NCBI GenBank assembly: GCA_937950325.1 | Contig: CALFDJ010000001.1 | Span: 1 to 64,000, forward strand | DNA length: 64,000 nucleotides | Direction of reading: 5' to 3' | DNA from: an uncultured Collinsella sp. | GTDB taxonomy: Bacteria; Actinomycetota; Coriobacteriia; Coriobacteriales; Coriobacteriaceae | Part shown: one piece after another, positions 35,981 to 44,650 of the stretch | Position numbering within the stretch: the first letter of the stretch is position 1 | Layout: each line of letters starts with the position of its first letter | The notes under the pieces: generated by a model | What the model saw: the letters and a program-made list of their open reading frames with translations, nothing else | What the model was told of the DNA's origin: nothing | Database searches by the model: none | Made by a program: the position numbers and the translations under genes

Positions 35981-36015
35981 GAATGTGACAAAGGGACAGT
36001 TCCTTTGTCACATTC
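35981..36015. repeat. GAATGTGACAAAGG palindrome, copy 3
   Basis: GAATGTGACAAAGG/CCTTTGTCACATTC arms surround GACAGTT. On the minus strand the ATGTGA at 36013-36008 forms the last codon and stop of the trmL gene, as at copy 1. Confidence 0.8.
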
Positions 36016-36607
36016 CTGGAAAGGCTGTTTGGCGCAGGGCTTCGTAGAGGACGATGGCGGCGCTGTTGGAAAGGTTGAGTGCGCTGATGCGGTAGTCATC
36101 CGGGTTGACGAAGTTGCCGCAGATATCCTGTCGAAGGATGGCCTCGTGGCTGTCCTCGGTATGCCCGAGCGATTCCTCGTGGGCTTCCCAAGCCTCGGCG
36201 TTATCGAGTGAGTCGCAATCGCGCAGCATGGGGATGCGCTCGCAACGCTCGGGCGCCGCGGCAAGCAGTTCCTCGGGAATGCCCGAGCTCTCGCTGCCAA
36301 AGACCAAATAGTCGCCGTCGCGGTAGGTACTTTGCGCATAGGTTCGGCGCGCCTTTTTGGTCAGCAGATGCAGGCGCTCGTCGGCGGGGGAGAGGCCGTT
36401 GCGCACAAGAAAATCCTCCCAGCCGGCATAGGTCGTCACGTCCAAGTTTTGCCAGTAGCCCAGTCCGGCGCGACGTATCGTCTTGTCGTCGAGCGAAAAG
36501 CCCAGTGGCTCCACCAGATGCAGGCGGGCGCCGGTGACCACGCAGGTGCGGCCGATATTGCCCGTATTGGCCGGTATCTCGGGCGCATACAGCACAATGT
36601 TGAACAT
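36008..36607 (-). CDS. trmL: tRNA (cytidine(34)-2'-O)-methyltransferase, TrmL-like, with an insertion
   Basis: This SpoU-class methyltransferase modifies the wobble base of leucine tRNAs. FNIVLYAPEIPANTGNIGRT, VEPLGFSLDDKTIRRAGLG, VFGSESSGIPEE and NLSNSAAIVLYEALRQ match TrmL motifs 1-3 and the knot. The 199-residue length exceeds the usual 150-160 because about 45 acidic residues (129-173) are inserted between motifs 2 and 3, before the knot-forming NLSN. The ATG at 36607 has AAGGAG five bases upstream. The stop lies inside a palindromic repeat. The insertion is the odd feature. Confidence 0.88.
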   Translation of the reverse strand: MFNIVLYAPEIPANTGNIGRTCVVTGARLHLVEPLGFSLDDKTIRRAGLGYWQNLDVTTYAGWEDFLVRNGLSPADERLHLLTKKARRTYAQSTYRDGDYLVFGSESSGIPEELLAAAPERCERIPMLRDCDSLDNAEAWEAHEESLGHTEDSHEAILRQDICGNFVNPDDYRISALNLSNSAAIVLYEALRQTAFPGM

Positions 36608-36630
36608 GAATCTCCTTGGCTCAGAACGAA

Positions 36631-36663
36631 AAACCACCACGAAGAGCACCTTCGTGGTGGTTT
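36631..36663 (-). terminator. terminator of the CobW gene
   Basis: AAACCACCACGAAG/CTTCGTGGTGGTTT arms; on the minus strand TTTTTCG follows the stem. Confidence 0.85.
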
Positions 36664-36702
36664 GGCGGTTACATAGGCGGAAAAATGCCCGCTTGGATAA
36701 AC

Positions 36703-37833
36703 CTAGGCGCGGTGCCAGTCGGTCAGGCAGGCATCGAGGGAGGCGATGAGCGCATCCTTGTCCATGTGACGGCCGATGATGCACAGGCTCGTCATGCGGT
36801 CGCCCGTCTCGTCGTCCCAAATCTGCATGATCTCGGGGTTCTCGTCGATGATCTTCTGCTTCTCGCCCTCGGGCGCCGAGTCAACGAACAGGCCGTTCTC
36901 CATCAGGCGCATCTGGTGGCCGGCCTGCTCAAACATGTAGCACATGTCCGGATCGCCGGTCTGCCACAGCGGACCCTTGACGCGGATGACCTCGTCGGGC
37001 CACTCCTGCTCAACAAAATTGGTGAACTTCTGCAGGTCAAACGGCTTGCGGCGCGAGTACACAAAGGTCTCGATGTCGTACTCGAGCACCTCGGGGTCGT
37101 CGTGCTCCTCGGGATGCTCCATGGCCTCGATCCAGGCGGCGGAGTTGTAGGCGCGCATAAAGTCGAAGCGGTCGGTATCGAGCAGCTCCTCCATGGGGAC
37201 CTCGCCGTTTTGGGCCTCGACGATCACGGCGTCCTTCTGCAGGCTGCGCACGATGGCCTTGAGCTCGGCGATCTGCTCGGGCGTCACGGTATCGGTCTTG
37301 TTGAGGATCAGCGTGGAGCAGAATTCGATCTGCTGGATGAGCAGGCTTTCGATGTCGTCCTCGTCGATATCCTCAGCCAGCAGGTCGCGACCGCCGTTGA
37401 ACTCGTCGTACATGCGGGCGCAGTCGACCACGGCCACGATGTTGTCGAGCGCGAGCTTGGGCTCGCCGCCCACCTTGGCCTCGTCGCAGAAGCTCGAGAT
37501 GGTGTAGGCGATGGGGATAGGCTCGCAAATGCCCGATGCCTCGATGATGATGTAGTCGAAGTTGCCCGAATCGGCGATGCCCTGCAGCTGGTTGGCCAGG
37601 TCATCCGAAAGCGTGCAGCAGATGCAGCCGTTGGTGAGCGGGATGAGGTCATCGGTCTCGGAAAGGCCGCCGTCGGCGATAAGGCTGGCGTCGACGTTGA
37701 TCTCGCCGATATCGTTGACGATCACGGCGGCGCGGATGCCGCCGTCGTTAGCGAGGATGTGGTTGAGCAGCGTGGTCTTGCCGGCACCGAGGTATCCGGT
37801 AAGCATGATGATCTTCACGGGTTTGTTGGGCAT
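36703..37833 (-). CDS. CobW/COG0523 P-loop GTPase
   Basis: A 376-residue G3E GTPase of the CobW-type metal-chaperone family. Walker A is GYLGAGKTTLLNHIL; the metal-binding CxCC is present as NGCICCTL; Walker B IIIEASGICEP and NKTD follow; the C-terminal half is the CobW-C domain (KPFDLQKFTNFV). Such proteins deliver zinc, cobalt or other metals. A stretch of His and acid residues (EHPEEHDDPE) could add metal binding. The ATG at 37833 has AGGAGG four bases upstream. Single-gene unit with its own terminator. Confidence 0.88.
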   Translation of the reverse strand: MPNKPVKIIMLTGYLGAGKTTLLNHILANDGGIRAAVIVNDIGEINVDASLIADGGLSETDDLIPLTNGCICCTLSDDLANQLQGIADSGNFDYIIIEASGICEPIPIAYTISSFCDEAKVGGEPKLALDNIVAVVDCARMYDEFNGGRDLLAEDIDEDDIESLLIQQIEFCSTLILNKTDTVTPEQIAELKAIVRSLQKDAVIVEAQNGEVPMEELLDTDRFDFMRAYNSAAWIEAMEHPEEHDDPEVLEYDIETFVYSRRKPFDLQKFTNFVEQEWPDEVIRVKGPLWQTGDPDMCYMFEQAGHQMRLMENGLFVDSAPEGEKQKIIDENPEIMQIWDDETGDRMTSLCIIGRHMDKDALIASLDACLTDWHRA

Positions 37834-37919
37834 GTGCCCTCCTTTGTTAGACATGGCTTACAGTTGAATCTTATGCCAAACGCCTGCTCTTATACCCACG
37901 AGCCGGCAAATAACACAAG

Positions 37920-38261
37920 CTACTCCCAGGCTCCCCATACATCGGGGCAATAACCGACGGTGGCCTTTTTGCCGTTGCGCACGATGGGTTCGGCGAGAAC
38001 CTGCTGGTTCTCGAGCAGCTTGTCAAAGCGCTGGCTGGGGGTGAGGTGCTGGATGAGCGCGAGCGTCTCCTCGTCCTTGGCCTTGGGGTTGAGTAGCCTG
38101 TCGATGCCGCCGACCGCCTGCATCACGCTCGTGAGCTCGCCCTTGCTCATCTCCTTTTCCTTAAGGTCAATAAACTGCACCTTAATGCGGCGCTCCTTAA
38201 AATAACGCTGGGCCTTCTTGGTATCGAAGGACTTTTTGGTGCCAAAAATCTGGATATTCAT
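37920..38261 (-). CDS. ArsC/Spx-family protein lacking the active-site cysteine
   Basis: A 113-residue thioredoxin-fold protein of the ArsC/Spx type. The segment that normally carries CxxC or a single Cys reads GTKKSFDTKKAQRYF; no Cys is present there. The only Cys is in the tail (VGYCPDVW). The arginine-containing loop TPSQRFDKLL/AEPIVRNGKKATVGY is partly conserved. Reductase activity of the classical kind is therefore unlikely; a structural or regulatory role is possible. Its stop is 86 bp from the CobW start, and the next gene upstream ends 11 bp away, so it is probably cotranscribed with the flavin reductase. Confidence 0.8.
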   Translation of the reverse strand: MNIQIFGTKKSFDTKKAQRYFKERRIKVQFIDLKEKEMSKGELTSVMQAVGGIDRLLNPKAKDEETLALIQHLTPSQRFDKLLENQQVLAEPIVRNGKKATVGYCPDVWGAWE

Positions 38262-38272
38262 GCTCCGCCGTT

Positions 38273-38896
38273 CTACCTGATGAAGTTGGTCGTTGCGCGA
38301 TCTGCCTCGGGTGCGTTGATACCGGCGGCCTGTCCTGCCTCGATGCAGCGCAGGAGCCAGGCCATGTTTTTGCCGATATTTCGCATGGTGGCAAGGCCCT
38401 CGGCGTCCCCATCGGCGTCGCCGGGCACGCGGCCAAACACGTTGTTCCAGTAGGTGGAAGCAACTACGGGCATTTGCTTAATGGTGAAGTACTTGTTGAG
38501 CACATCGAAGGTGGTCGACGTGCCGCCGCGACGGGCGACGGCGACTGCGGCGCCAGGCTTGTGCTCAAAGGCATGCCCGCCTGCGTAGAAGGCGCGATCG
38601 AGGGCCGAAAGGATGCGTCCGCTGGGGTGCGCGTAGTAGACGGGCGAGCCAAAGACAAAACCGTCTGCCTGCTCGGCGGCAGCGATCAGCTCGTTGAGCA
38701 CGTCGTCGTCAAAGGTGCAGCGTCCGCCGAGCTTGCCGCACTGACCGCAGCCGATGCAGTCGCGAATGGGCTTGGCGCCCAGCTGAAACACCTCGGTATC
38801 AATGCCTTCGGCGTTGAGCTGCTCGGCGACCTCGGCGAGTGCGCGGGCGGTGTTGCCGTTTGCCTTGGGACTGCCATTGACCAAAAGAACCTTCAT
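38273..38896 (-). CDS. flavodoxin-family NAD(P)H-dependent reductase
   Basis: A 207-residue protein of the NADPH-dependent FMN reductase group. VLLVNGSPKANGNTARAL is the phosphate-binding loop, FVFGSPVYYAHPSGRI the flavin loop. A CIGCGQC ... C cluster (residues about 47-60) suggests an iron-sulfur site as in the Isf-like iron-sulfur flavoproteins. ATG 38896 has GGGAG upstream. It precedes the ArsC-like gene by 11 bp. Substrate unknown. Confidence 0.85.
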   Translation of the reverse strand: MKVLLVNGSPKANGNTARALAEVAEQLNAEGIDTEVFQLGAKPIRDCIGCGQCGKLGGRCTFDDDVLNELIAAAEQADGFVFGSPVYYAHPSGRILSALDRAFYAGGHAFEHKPGAAVAVARRGGTSTTFDVLNKYFTIKQMPVVASTYWNNVFGRVPGDADGDAEGLATMRNIGKNMAWLLRCIEAGQAAGINAPEADRATTNFIR

Positions 38897-38970
38897 CACA
38901 AACTCCCTCTGCTTTTGGTGACTTCTGCAGAGGATTATCGCACGATGGGGGAGGCGATGCGGGCGCGGTG

Positions 38971-40500
38971 CTAATCCAGTTTGGTACCTGGTACCTGCAC
39001 GGCTTTCCCGAGCAACGCTTTGAGCTCGTTCAAAATGGAAACGGGCTGACGGTCGACGCCGTCCAGATGGAGCGTGGTCACGCGAATGGGCGGCTGATAT
39101 TCAAGCGAGCCGATGAGCACGGGAGAACCCAGGAACCGTTCGATGTCGCTTGCGATCTCATCGATTGCCTCGGGGCCGAGCTCATCGAAGAGTGCCACGA
39201 ATGTCGGCCCCGTCGAGCGGAACAGGCGGCCCTTGCCGCGCGAACAATCCATGAGGCAGGCGGCGCTTTCGGCGAGCACGCGGTCGCCTGCATCGAATCC
39301 AAAGCGGGCATTGACCTCGGCGATATCGTCGACCTTAATGGCAATAAAGCCTGCCTCGTGCGGCACGCGGCGCATCTCTCCAATAGCGTTGACCAGCGCG
39401 TGGACATCGCCCAGGCCCGTTACCGAGTCGGTCGTATCCGCTAGGCTTCGGTTGACGATAATGCCCACATACATGCTGGGCTCGGTATCGGTGCCGTCCA
39501 AGCGGTAGCCCGTGCAGTCGCAAAGCGCGTATTTTCCGGTGGCATCCATTACGCGATACTGCATGTAGTGGAAGTGCCACGTGCCGTTTATCACCATGTC
39601 GAGCTCGGCGCGTACGTTGTCGCGGTCCTCGGGATGAACGCGGGCGAGCCACATGTCGAGTGAGTTAAAAGGGTGCTGGGAGGGCAGGTCAAAATCGCGC
39701 ACGGCGTTAACCGACCATTGCGATTCTCCAGTATCGAGGTTAAGGATGAACGGATAGCGCGTCTCGGAGCTCATGGAGATCGCTTGGAACACCCGGTCGT
39801 TGCAGGGAAGCTGATCGACGATTGGGCGTTGCGGCGCGTCATTGTTTTCCGGTTGCTGTACACGATGCATAAGCTTATAGCGATACATCTTGCGATCGGC
39901 ATCCATCGTCATCTGGCGACGCGTGTCGCCGGCAAGTGGATCGACGCGCGAGCAGCCAAAGCTAAAGCTGGCGATCATGGGCGCCTTGCCATCTGAGCTC
40001 GCCTCGATCAGCCCGGCACGTACCTGCTCCAAGCGCTGCTCGAGTTCAGTCTCGTTTGCGGAGAGCGAGATAAGCACAAACTCGTCTCCACCGATACGGA
40101 ACAGCATCTCATCGTGCTCCATGGTTTCGGAGAGCGTGCGGCAGATGCTCAGAATATAGCGATTGCCTTCGGCGTGGCCAAACCTATCATTGCAATGCTT
40201 GAGATGGTCGATGTCAATATAGGCGCAGGTGAAGGGGTCGCCTTTGCGCCAGAGTTGCTCGACGTGACGGTCGAGTCCGCTGCGGTTGCCCAAGTTGGTG
40301 AGCGGATCGATATAGGCGTTGCGCTCAAGCAGCTGGCGCTCTTGTTGCAGGATGGCATGCGTCTTTTGCAGTTGCTCACCAACGGCGCGTAGCTCAGCAG
40401 GCAGCGCGGCAACATCGAGTTCGGCGGTCGAGATGCCATTCGCAAGTCGTTGGAGATAGGCAATAATCAATTGCTCACCCAGGCGATATGACTCGTTCAT
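38971..40500 (-). CDS. diguanylate cyclase with GGDEF, PAS-like and degenerate GGDEF
   Basis: A 509-residue soluble protein. After a short helical start, a GGDEF domain (about 70-215) carries a perfect RIGGDEFVL and DIDHLKHCNDRFGH metal motif, so c-di-GMP synthesis is expected. A PAS-like domain (about 240-350) follows, then a second GGDEF-like fold whose motif reads RSTGPTFVAL and is surely inactive. No RxxD inhibitory site lies before GGDEF, so product inhibition may be absent. ATG 40500 has GGAGG upstream. It is paralogous to the N-terminal half of the adjacent GGDEF-EAL protein; tandem duplication is likely. Confidence 0.9.
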   Translation of the reverse strand: MNESYRLGEQLIIAYLQRLANGISTAELDVAALPAELRAVGEQLQKTHAILQQERQLLERNAYIDPLTNLGNRSGLDRHVEQLWRKGDPFTCAYIDIDHLKHCNDRFGHAEGNRYILSICRTLSETMEHDEMLFRIGGDEFVLISLSANETELEQRLEQVRAGLIEASSDGKAPMIASFSFGCSRVDPLAGDTRRQMTMDADRKMYRYKLMHRVQQPENNDAPQRPIVDQLPCNDRVFQAISMSSETRYPFILNLDTGESQWSVNAVRDFDLPSQHPFNSLDMWLARVHPEDRDNVRAELDMVINGTWHFHYMQYRVMDATGKYALCDCTGYRLDGTDTEPSMYVGIIVNRSLADTTDSVTGLGDVHALVNAIGEMRRVPHEAGFIAIKVDDIAEVNARFGFDAGDRVLAESAACLMDCSRGKGRLFRSTGPTFVALFDELGPEAIDEIASDIERFLGSPVLIGSLEYQPPIRVTTLHLDGVDRQPVSILNELKALLGKAVQVPGTKLD

Positions 40501-40538
40501 GATGGATAACCTCCTTGGGCGGAACAATGGTTTGTATC

Positions 40539-40569
40539 ATATCCCCAATTCGGTTTGAATTGGGGATAT
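40539..40569. terminator. ATATCCCCAATTC hairpin
   Basis: Thirteen-base arms (40539-40551 and 40557-40569) around GGTTT lie between the two GGDEF genes, about 40 bp upstream of the start of the shorter one. No T tract is present; it may terminate, or regulate expression of the shorter one. Confidence 0.5.
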
Positions 40570-40627
40570 AAGTCAGCTAATGGAGGCAAATTCCCCCTTC
40601 GGCGGTGGCGTTTTGCGCGCGAGCGTA

Positions 40628-43345
40628 TCAGTTGTTATTGCCACCATCGAGCAATGCCTCAAAATCCTTCGCCGGCATGGGGCGGTAGTAGAGGAAGCCC
40701 TGAGCGTAGCGGGCGCCCATTTGTCGTAGCATGTTCGCCTGCTCATTTGTCTCGACGCCTTCGACCTCGACGGGCAGATGGAGCGACTGCGCCATTTCGA
40801 GCATCGATGAAATGATTTGCGTGCTGCGGCCTTGATCGCGGTCGGTGGGTACAAAGGCGCGGTCGAGCTTGATGACGTCGACGTTGACGTTCTTGAGCAT
40901 CGCGAGCGTGGACTGACCAGTGCCAAAATCGTCCATATAGGTCGAGAAGCCGCGGGTGTGCAGGTCGGCCGTCAGTTTGTCCACGGCCTCGGACTCTCCC
41001 GTATAAGCCGTTTCGGTGATCTCGATACGCATGAGCTCGGGCGGTAGGTTGTATTGGGCGGCAAGCGCCCCCATATGTTCGGCAACGTCGCAGGCAAGGA
41101 TATCCACGCGCGACACATTAAGCGAAACCGGAACCACACGAAGTCCTCGATCGATGCGCTCGCGCAGCCACGAGGCGACACCCTGCCAAATGTACTTGTC
41201 GAGCGTCACCACAAAGCCGCTTTCCTCGAGTGCGGGGATAAACGTTGCGGGCGAAATGAGAGAGCCGTCCTTGTCAATCCAGCGGGTGGGTGCTTCGGCG
41301 CCAATAATCTCACCGGTTTCCATATCGACCTGGGGCTGAAGATAGTACGTGATGCGACCATTTGACAGCGCGTACTGGAACTCGGTTAGCGTGCGGTGGA
41401 ACGCAATCTCATGCTCATATTCCTCGGGGCGGAAAATAGCAATGCGCTCCTTGAAGTCGTTTTTTGCGCGTCGATTGGTAAACATGGCCTTCGCCTGCGC
41501 ATCGATGGTGATTTCCTCATTGGAGTCGATGGGGTAAACGCCCATGGACGGCCAAAAACCTACGCCGTCATCATGCCTGGCTACGGCCTCGCGAACGCGG
41601 TTGTAGATTTGATGGACGGTGATGTGCTTAAAGGGGATGAGTACACAAAAGTCATCTTGGCCCCAGTACCCTGCGACGCCCATATCGGCATTCTCGATGT
41701 CCTTGAGGACCGTGCCCACATCGGCGAGTACGCGGTCGCCCTCGGCCTGGCCGTGCCATTCATTAAACAGGCGCATGTGGCCCATGTCGACCGTGGCGAT
41801 GCACCAGGTGCCGTTGCGCCTCGCCTCGAGAAATGCGTTGGCGCGTCGCATAAACTCGCTGGGTCGATAGAGGCCCGTGAGCGAGTCGATACGTTCGGCT
41901 ATGGCGCTTTTGCGCTCTGCCTCGGGTATGGGGAGGCTGTCGTTGGGAACAAGCCCGCCGGCCGTGCGAAGGCGACGGTCGAGTTCGCCTAAAACGGCGG
42001 TCGCTTGATGGGTTAAGTGTTCGTAAAAGGCCGGGACGACAAGACAGACGGGAGTAATGGTGTCGCCCGCGATTTGCACAGGAGCGAAAACGGCCTCTTT
42101 AAGGTGGCGGGTCAGTTGCTCGAATGCCTCGTGGTCCAGGTCGTTGCTGAGCACGACGAACTGGACGCTACGTGAACGGTAGACCCTGCTCCTGCCGCGG
42201 GTGATCGACAGCATGCGGCCTGCGTATTCGGCGAGCATGTTGTCGACAGCCTCGGCTCCGTAGAGCTCGTTGAGCTTTGTCGTGCCACGAACGCGCACCG
42301 CTATAAGGCCCGTCTCGCAACGGTCGCAACGACAGGCGTCGATGGCATTGACCAACATGCGCTGGGTGCCGAGGCCTGTCGCGGCGTCGACGGTTTCGGC
42401 AAGTGAGTGGTTGACGAGCTCGCCGACATAGAGCGAGGGGACATTATCGTCGCCGTCGATGCGAAACCCGCGAGCACGGCAGAGGACGTAGTCGCCGACG
42501 GCATTGCGCACACGATACTGCATGACGCGACGGTGCTTGGTGCCGTTATAGACCTGGTCGATGTCGTTGATGTAGGCCTCAAGGTCATCGGGATGCACGC
42601 GCGTTTTCCAGTAATCGCGACAGTTGTCTATGTGCTCCGAGGGAAGGCCAAGATCGCGCAAGGCGCCTTGTGACCAAAGGGTGCGATGTTTGTCCAAGTT
42701 CTCGATAAAGAAATAGCGGCCCTCGTTGAGCATCGAAAAGGCGTCGAAAATGCGATCGCTTATTTCGAAGTCGTCGGCGTGGACTTGCGTGATATTGCGT
42801 CGATCAAGGTGCATGGCATGACGTAGCTTGTAGTCGTACATGCGATGGTCGGCATCGAGCGTCATGCGATTGGGGGCTTCGCCCAGGGCGGGGTCGGCAT
42901 GCGACACTCCATAGTTAAACGAGTGAGGCATCTCGGAATCGTTGTTTTTGAGCAGGACCGTTCGGCAGTGTTCCAGACGTTCGGCGAGGTCGTCCTCGGT
43001 CGCAATCGTAGATAGGATGGCAAACTCGTCGCCGCCTATGCGAAACGCCGCTTCGTCCACTTTCATATACAGCTTGAGATAAAGGCTTACCTGCAAAATA
43101 TAGCGGTTACCCTCGTCATGGCCAAAGACGTCGTTGCAGTGCTTGAGATTGTCGATATCGATGTACGCCATGGTAACGGGGGTGTCCTGCTCCCAGAGCT
43201 CCTCGAGGGAACGGGCAAAGCCGCCGCGGTTGCCAAGTCCGGTAAGCTGGTCGGTAAAGGCGGTCCTAATCAGATCATCCTGACGATCGAGAAGCTCGCG
43301 AACGGTCTTTTCGAGCGTTTCGGTGTAATTGCTGACAGTATCCAT
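40628..43345 (-). CDS. multi-domain GGDEF-EAL cyclic-di-GMP protein
   Basis: A 905-residue cytosolic protein. Order: GGDEF (about 25-180, canonical RIGGDEFAIL), PAS-like (about 200-315), GGDEF-like 2 (degenerate, RSRSVQFVVL), GGDEF-like 3 (degenerate, YWGQDDFCVL, about 485-640) and EAL (about 650-900). The EAL motif reads GAEAPTRW (Leu to Pro), but the metal and catalytic residues seem kept: LNVSR, EITET, DDFGTG, KLDRAF, VEGVET. It may both make and degrade c-di-GMP. It has no membrane segment. ATG 43345 lacks a clear ribosome site. The domain doubling matches the neighbour gene. Confidence 0.92.
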   Translation of the reverse strand: MDTVSNYTETLEKTVRELLDRQDDLIRTAFTDQLTGLGNRGGFARSLEELWEQDTPVTMAYIDIDNLKHCNDVFGHDEGNRYILQVSLYLKLYMKVDEAAFRIGGDEFAILSTIATEDDLAERLEHCRTVLLKNNDSEMPHSFNYGVSHADPALGEAPNRMTLDADHRMYDYKLRHAMHLDRRNITQVHADDFEISDRIFDAFSMLNEGRYFFIENLDKHRTLWSQGALRDLGLPSEHIDNCRDYWKTRVHPDDLEAYINDIDQVYNGTKHRRVMQYRVRNAVGDYVLCRARGFRIDGDDNVPSLYVGELVNHSLAETVDAATGLGTQRMLVNAIDACRCDRCETGLIAVRVRGTTKLNELYGAEAVDNMLAEYAGRMLSITRGRSRVYRSRSVQFVVLSNDLDHEAFEQLTRHLKEAVFAPVQIAGDTITPVCLVVPAFYEHLTHQATAVLGELDRRLRTAGGLVPNDSLPIPEAERKSAIAERIDSLTGLYRPSEFMRRANAFLEARRNGTWCIATVDMGHMRLFNEWHGQAEGDRVLADVGTVLKDIENADMGVAGYWGQDDFCVLIPFKHITVHQIYNRVREAVARHDDGVGFWPSMGVYPIDSNEEITIDAQAKAMFTNRRAKNDFKERIAIFRPEEYEHEIAFHRTLTEFQYALSNGRITYYLQPQVDMETGEIIGAEAPTRWIDKDGSLISPATFIPALEESGFVVTLDKYIWQGVASWLRERIDRGLRVVPVSLNVSRVDILACDVAEHMGALAAQYNLPPELMRIEITETAYTGESEAVDKLTADLHTRGFSTYMDDFGTGQSTLAMLKNVNVDVIKLDRAFVPTDRDQGRSTQIISSMLEMAQSLHLPVEVEGVETNEQANMLRQMGARYAQGFLYYRPMPAKDFEALLDGGNNN

Positions 43346-43668
43346 GTCGAAAGCGGCTTTCTGAGGTCGGGCGCATTGCGTCGGGCGAGCTCGTTGTGCA
43401 CACGCGTTGTTGTTCGGCGCTTTGCGTGTATCCAGGCCCCCGCCTCGCTGCGTTGTTGGGTTAATTTACCGGCTAATGTTCGCTGTTGATAACTGCTGAG
43501 TAGTATAAACAACAGTGCAGAATTATATATGGGTGCACATGCTGTGGGCGGCTATTATTCGACAAACGGTAGCGCGACGATGCGATGTCCGATAAAAATG
43601 CGACTGAGACGCTATATGTTGACGGGTATACTTGTCCCGGTTTTAAACGCAGGAACGGAGATGGTCGC
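43346..43668. other. 323-bp divergent intergenic region
   Basis: It holds the promoters of the GGDEF-EAL gene (TATACT on the minus strand at 43501-43506) and the patatin gene (TATACT at 43626-43631). Two AT-rich blocks are seen near 43500-43530. I see no gene or strong repeat. Confidence 0.5.
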
Positions 43669-44538
43669 ATGGCACAGCCGGATACGACGCGCACGGTGGG
43701 GCTTGCGCTCGAGGGAGGCGGCTACCGCGGTATGTATACGGCGGGCGTGCTCGACGTTTGGATGGAGCACGGTTTGACCTGTGACCATATGGTGGGTGTC
43801 TCGGCAGGCGCGGCGTTTGGCTACAACTTTAAATCGCGTCAGATCGGCCGTGCCATTCGCTACAACAAGGCCTATTGTGCCGATAAACGCTATGCGGGTG
43901 TAGCAAGCTGGCTGCGGACCGGCGATATGTTCAATGCCGATTTTGCCTATCACGAGGTGCCCATCGAGCGCGATCCCATTGACTTGGAGGCGTATCGCGC
44001 CTGCCCCATGCGGTTTACGTGCGTGTGTACCGATATCGAGACGGGCAAGGCCGTCTACCATGACCTGCCCTATGGCGACGAGAGGGATATCGAGTGGATC
44101 CGGGCATCGTCGGCGATTCCTGTGGCGACGCGTCCTGTCGCCATTGAGGGCCGTAAGTACCTGGATGGCGGCGTGGCTGATTCTATTCCCAGCGCATGGC
44201 TGTTTGCGCAGGGGTATGACCGCAATATCGTGGTGCTCACGCAGCCGGCGGGCTTTGTGAAGCAGCCCAACAGCGTGATGCCCATGCTGCGGCGCGTGTT
44301 CCGTCACTACCCGGAGTTTGTCGCAGCGCTTGAGCATCGGCATGAGGTCTACAATGCCACGCTCGATGACCTGGCACGTCGCGAGGCTGCCGGCGAAATC
44401 TTTGTGGTGCGGCCGAGCGAATCGGTGAAAGTGCCGTCGCTGTGCCGCGAGCCCGATGAGCTCGAGCGCATCTATCAGATTGGTCGTCGCGATGCTGAGG
44501 CGACCTTGCCGGCACTGGAGACATATCTGGCAGGGTAG
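43669..44538 (+). CDS. patatin-like phospholipase
   Basis: This 289-residue esterase has the oxyanion motif GGGYRG (about residues 16-21), the nucleophile elbow GVSAG (Ser near 46) and the catalytic Asp in YLDGGVADSIP. Such proteins hydrolyse acyl esters of phospholipids; bacterial ones are often membrane-remodelling or toxin-like, but the C-terminal half (residues 190-289) is generic. There is no signal peptide. ATG 43669 has GGAG eight bases upstream. Single gene. Confidence 0.88.
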   Translation: MAQPDTTRTVGLALEGGGYRGMYTAGVLDVWMEHGLTCDHMVGVSAGAAFGYNFKSRQIGRAIRYNKAYCADKRYAGVASWLRTGDMFNADFAYHEVPIERDPIDLEAYRACPMRFTCVCTDIETGKAVYHDLPYGDERDIEWIRASSAIPVATRPVAIEGRKYLDGGVADSIPSAWLFAQGYDRNIVVLTQPAGFVKQPNSVMPMLRRVFRHYPEFVAALEHRHEVYNATLDDLARREAAGEIFVVRPSESVKVPSLCREPDELERIYQIGRRDAEATLPALETYLAG

Positions 44539-44560
44539 AGGCCGCTGCCGCCATCTCGGC

Positions 44561-44606
44561 GGAAAGCGCATCCCGGAATGGAGGTCCAAACTGGGATGCG
44601 CTTTCC
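44561..44606 (+). terminator. terminator after the patatin gene
   Basis: GGAAAGCGCATCCC/GGGATGCGCTTTCC arms (14 bp) surround an 18-nt loop. Confidence 0.65.
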
Positions 44607-44650
44607 ATTGCTGAAGATATGAGGTCGCGAATCAGTTGCTCGGCCTGAGC

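Noticed and set aside
43529..43777. 82-residue frame before the patatin gene
   Set aside because: Overlaps the real start region in another frame and shows no pattern of a protein.
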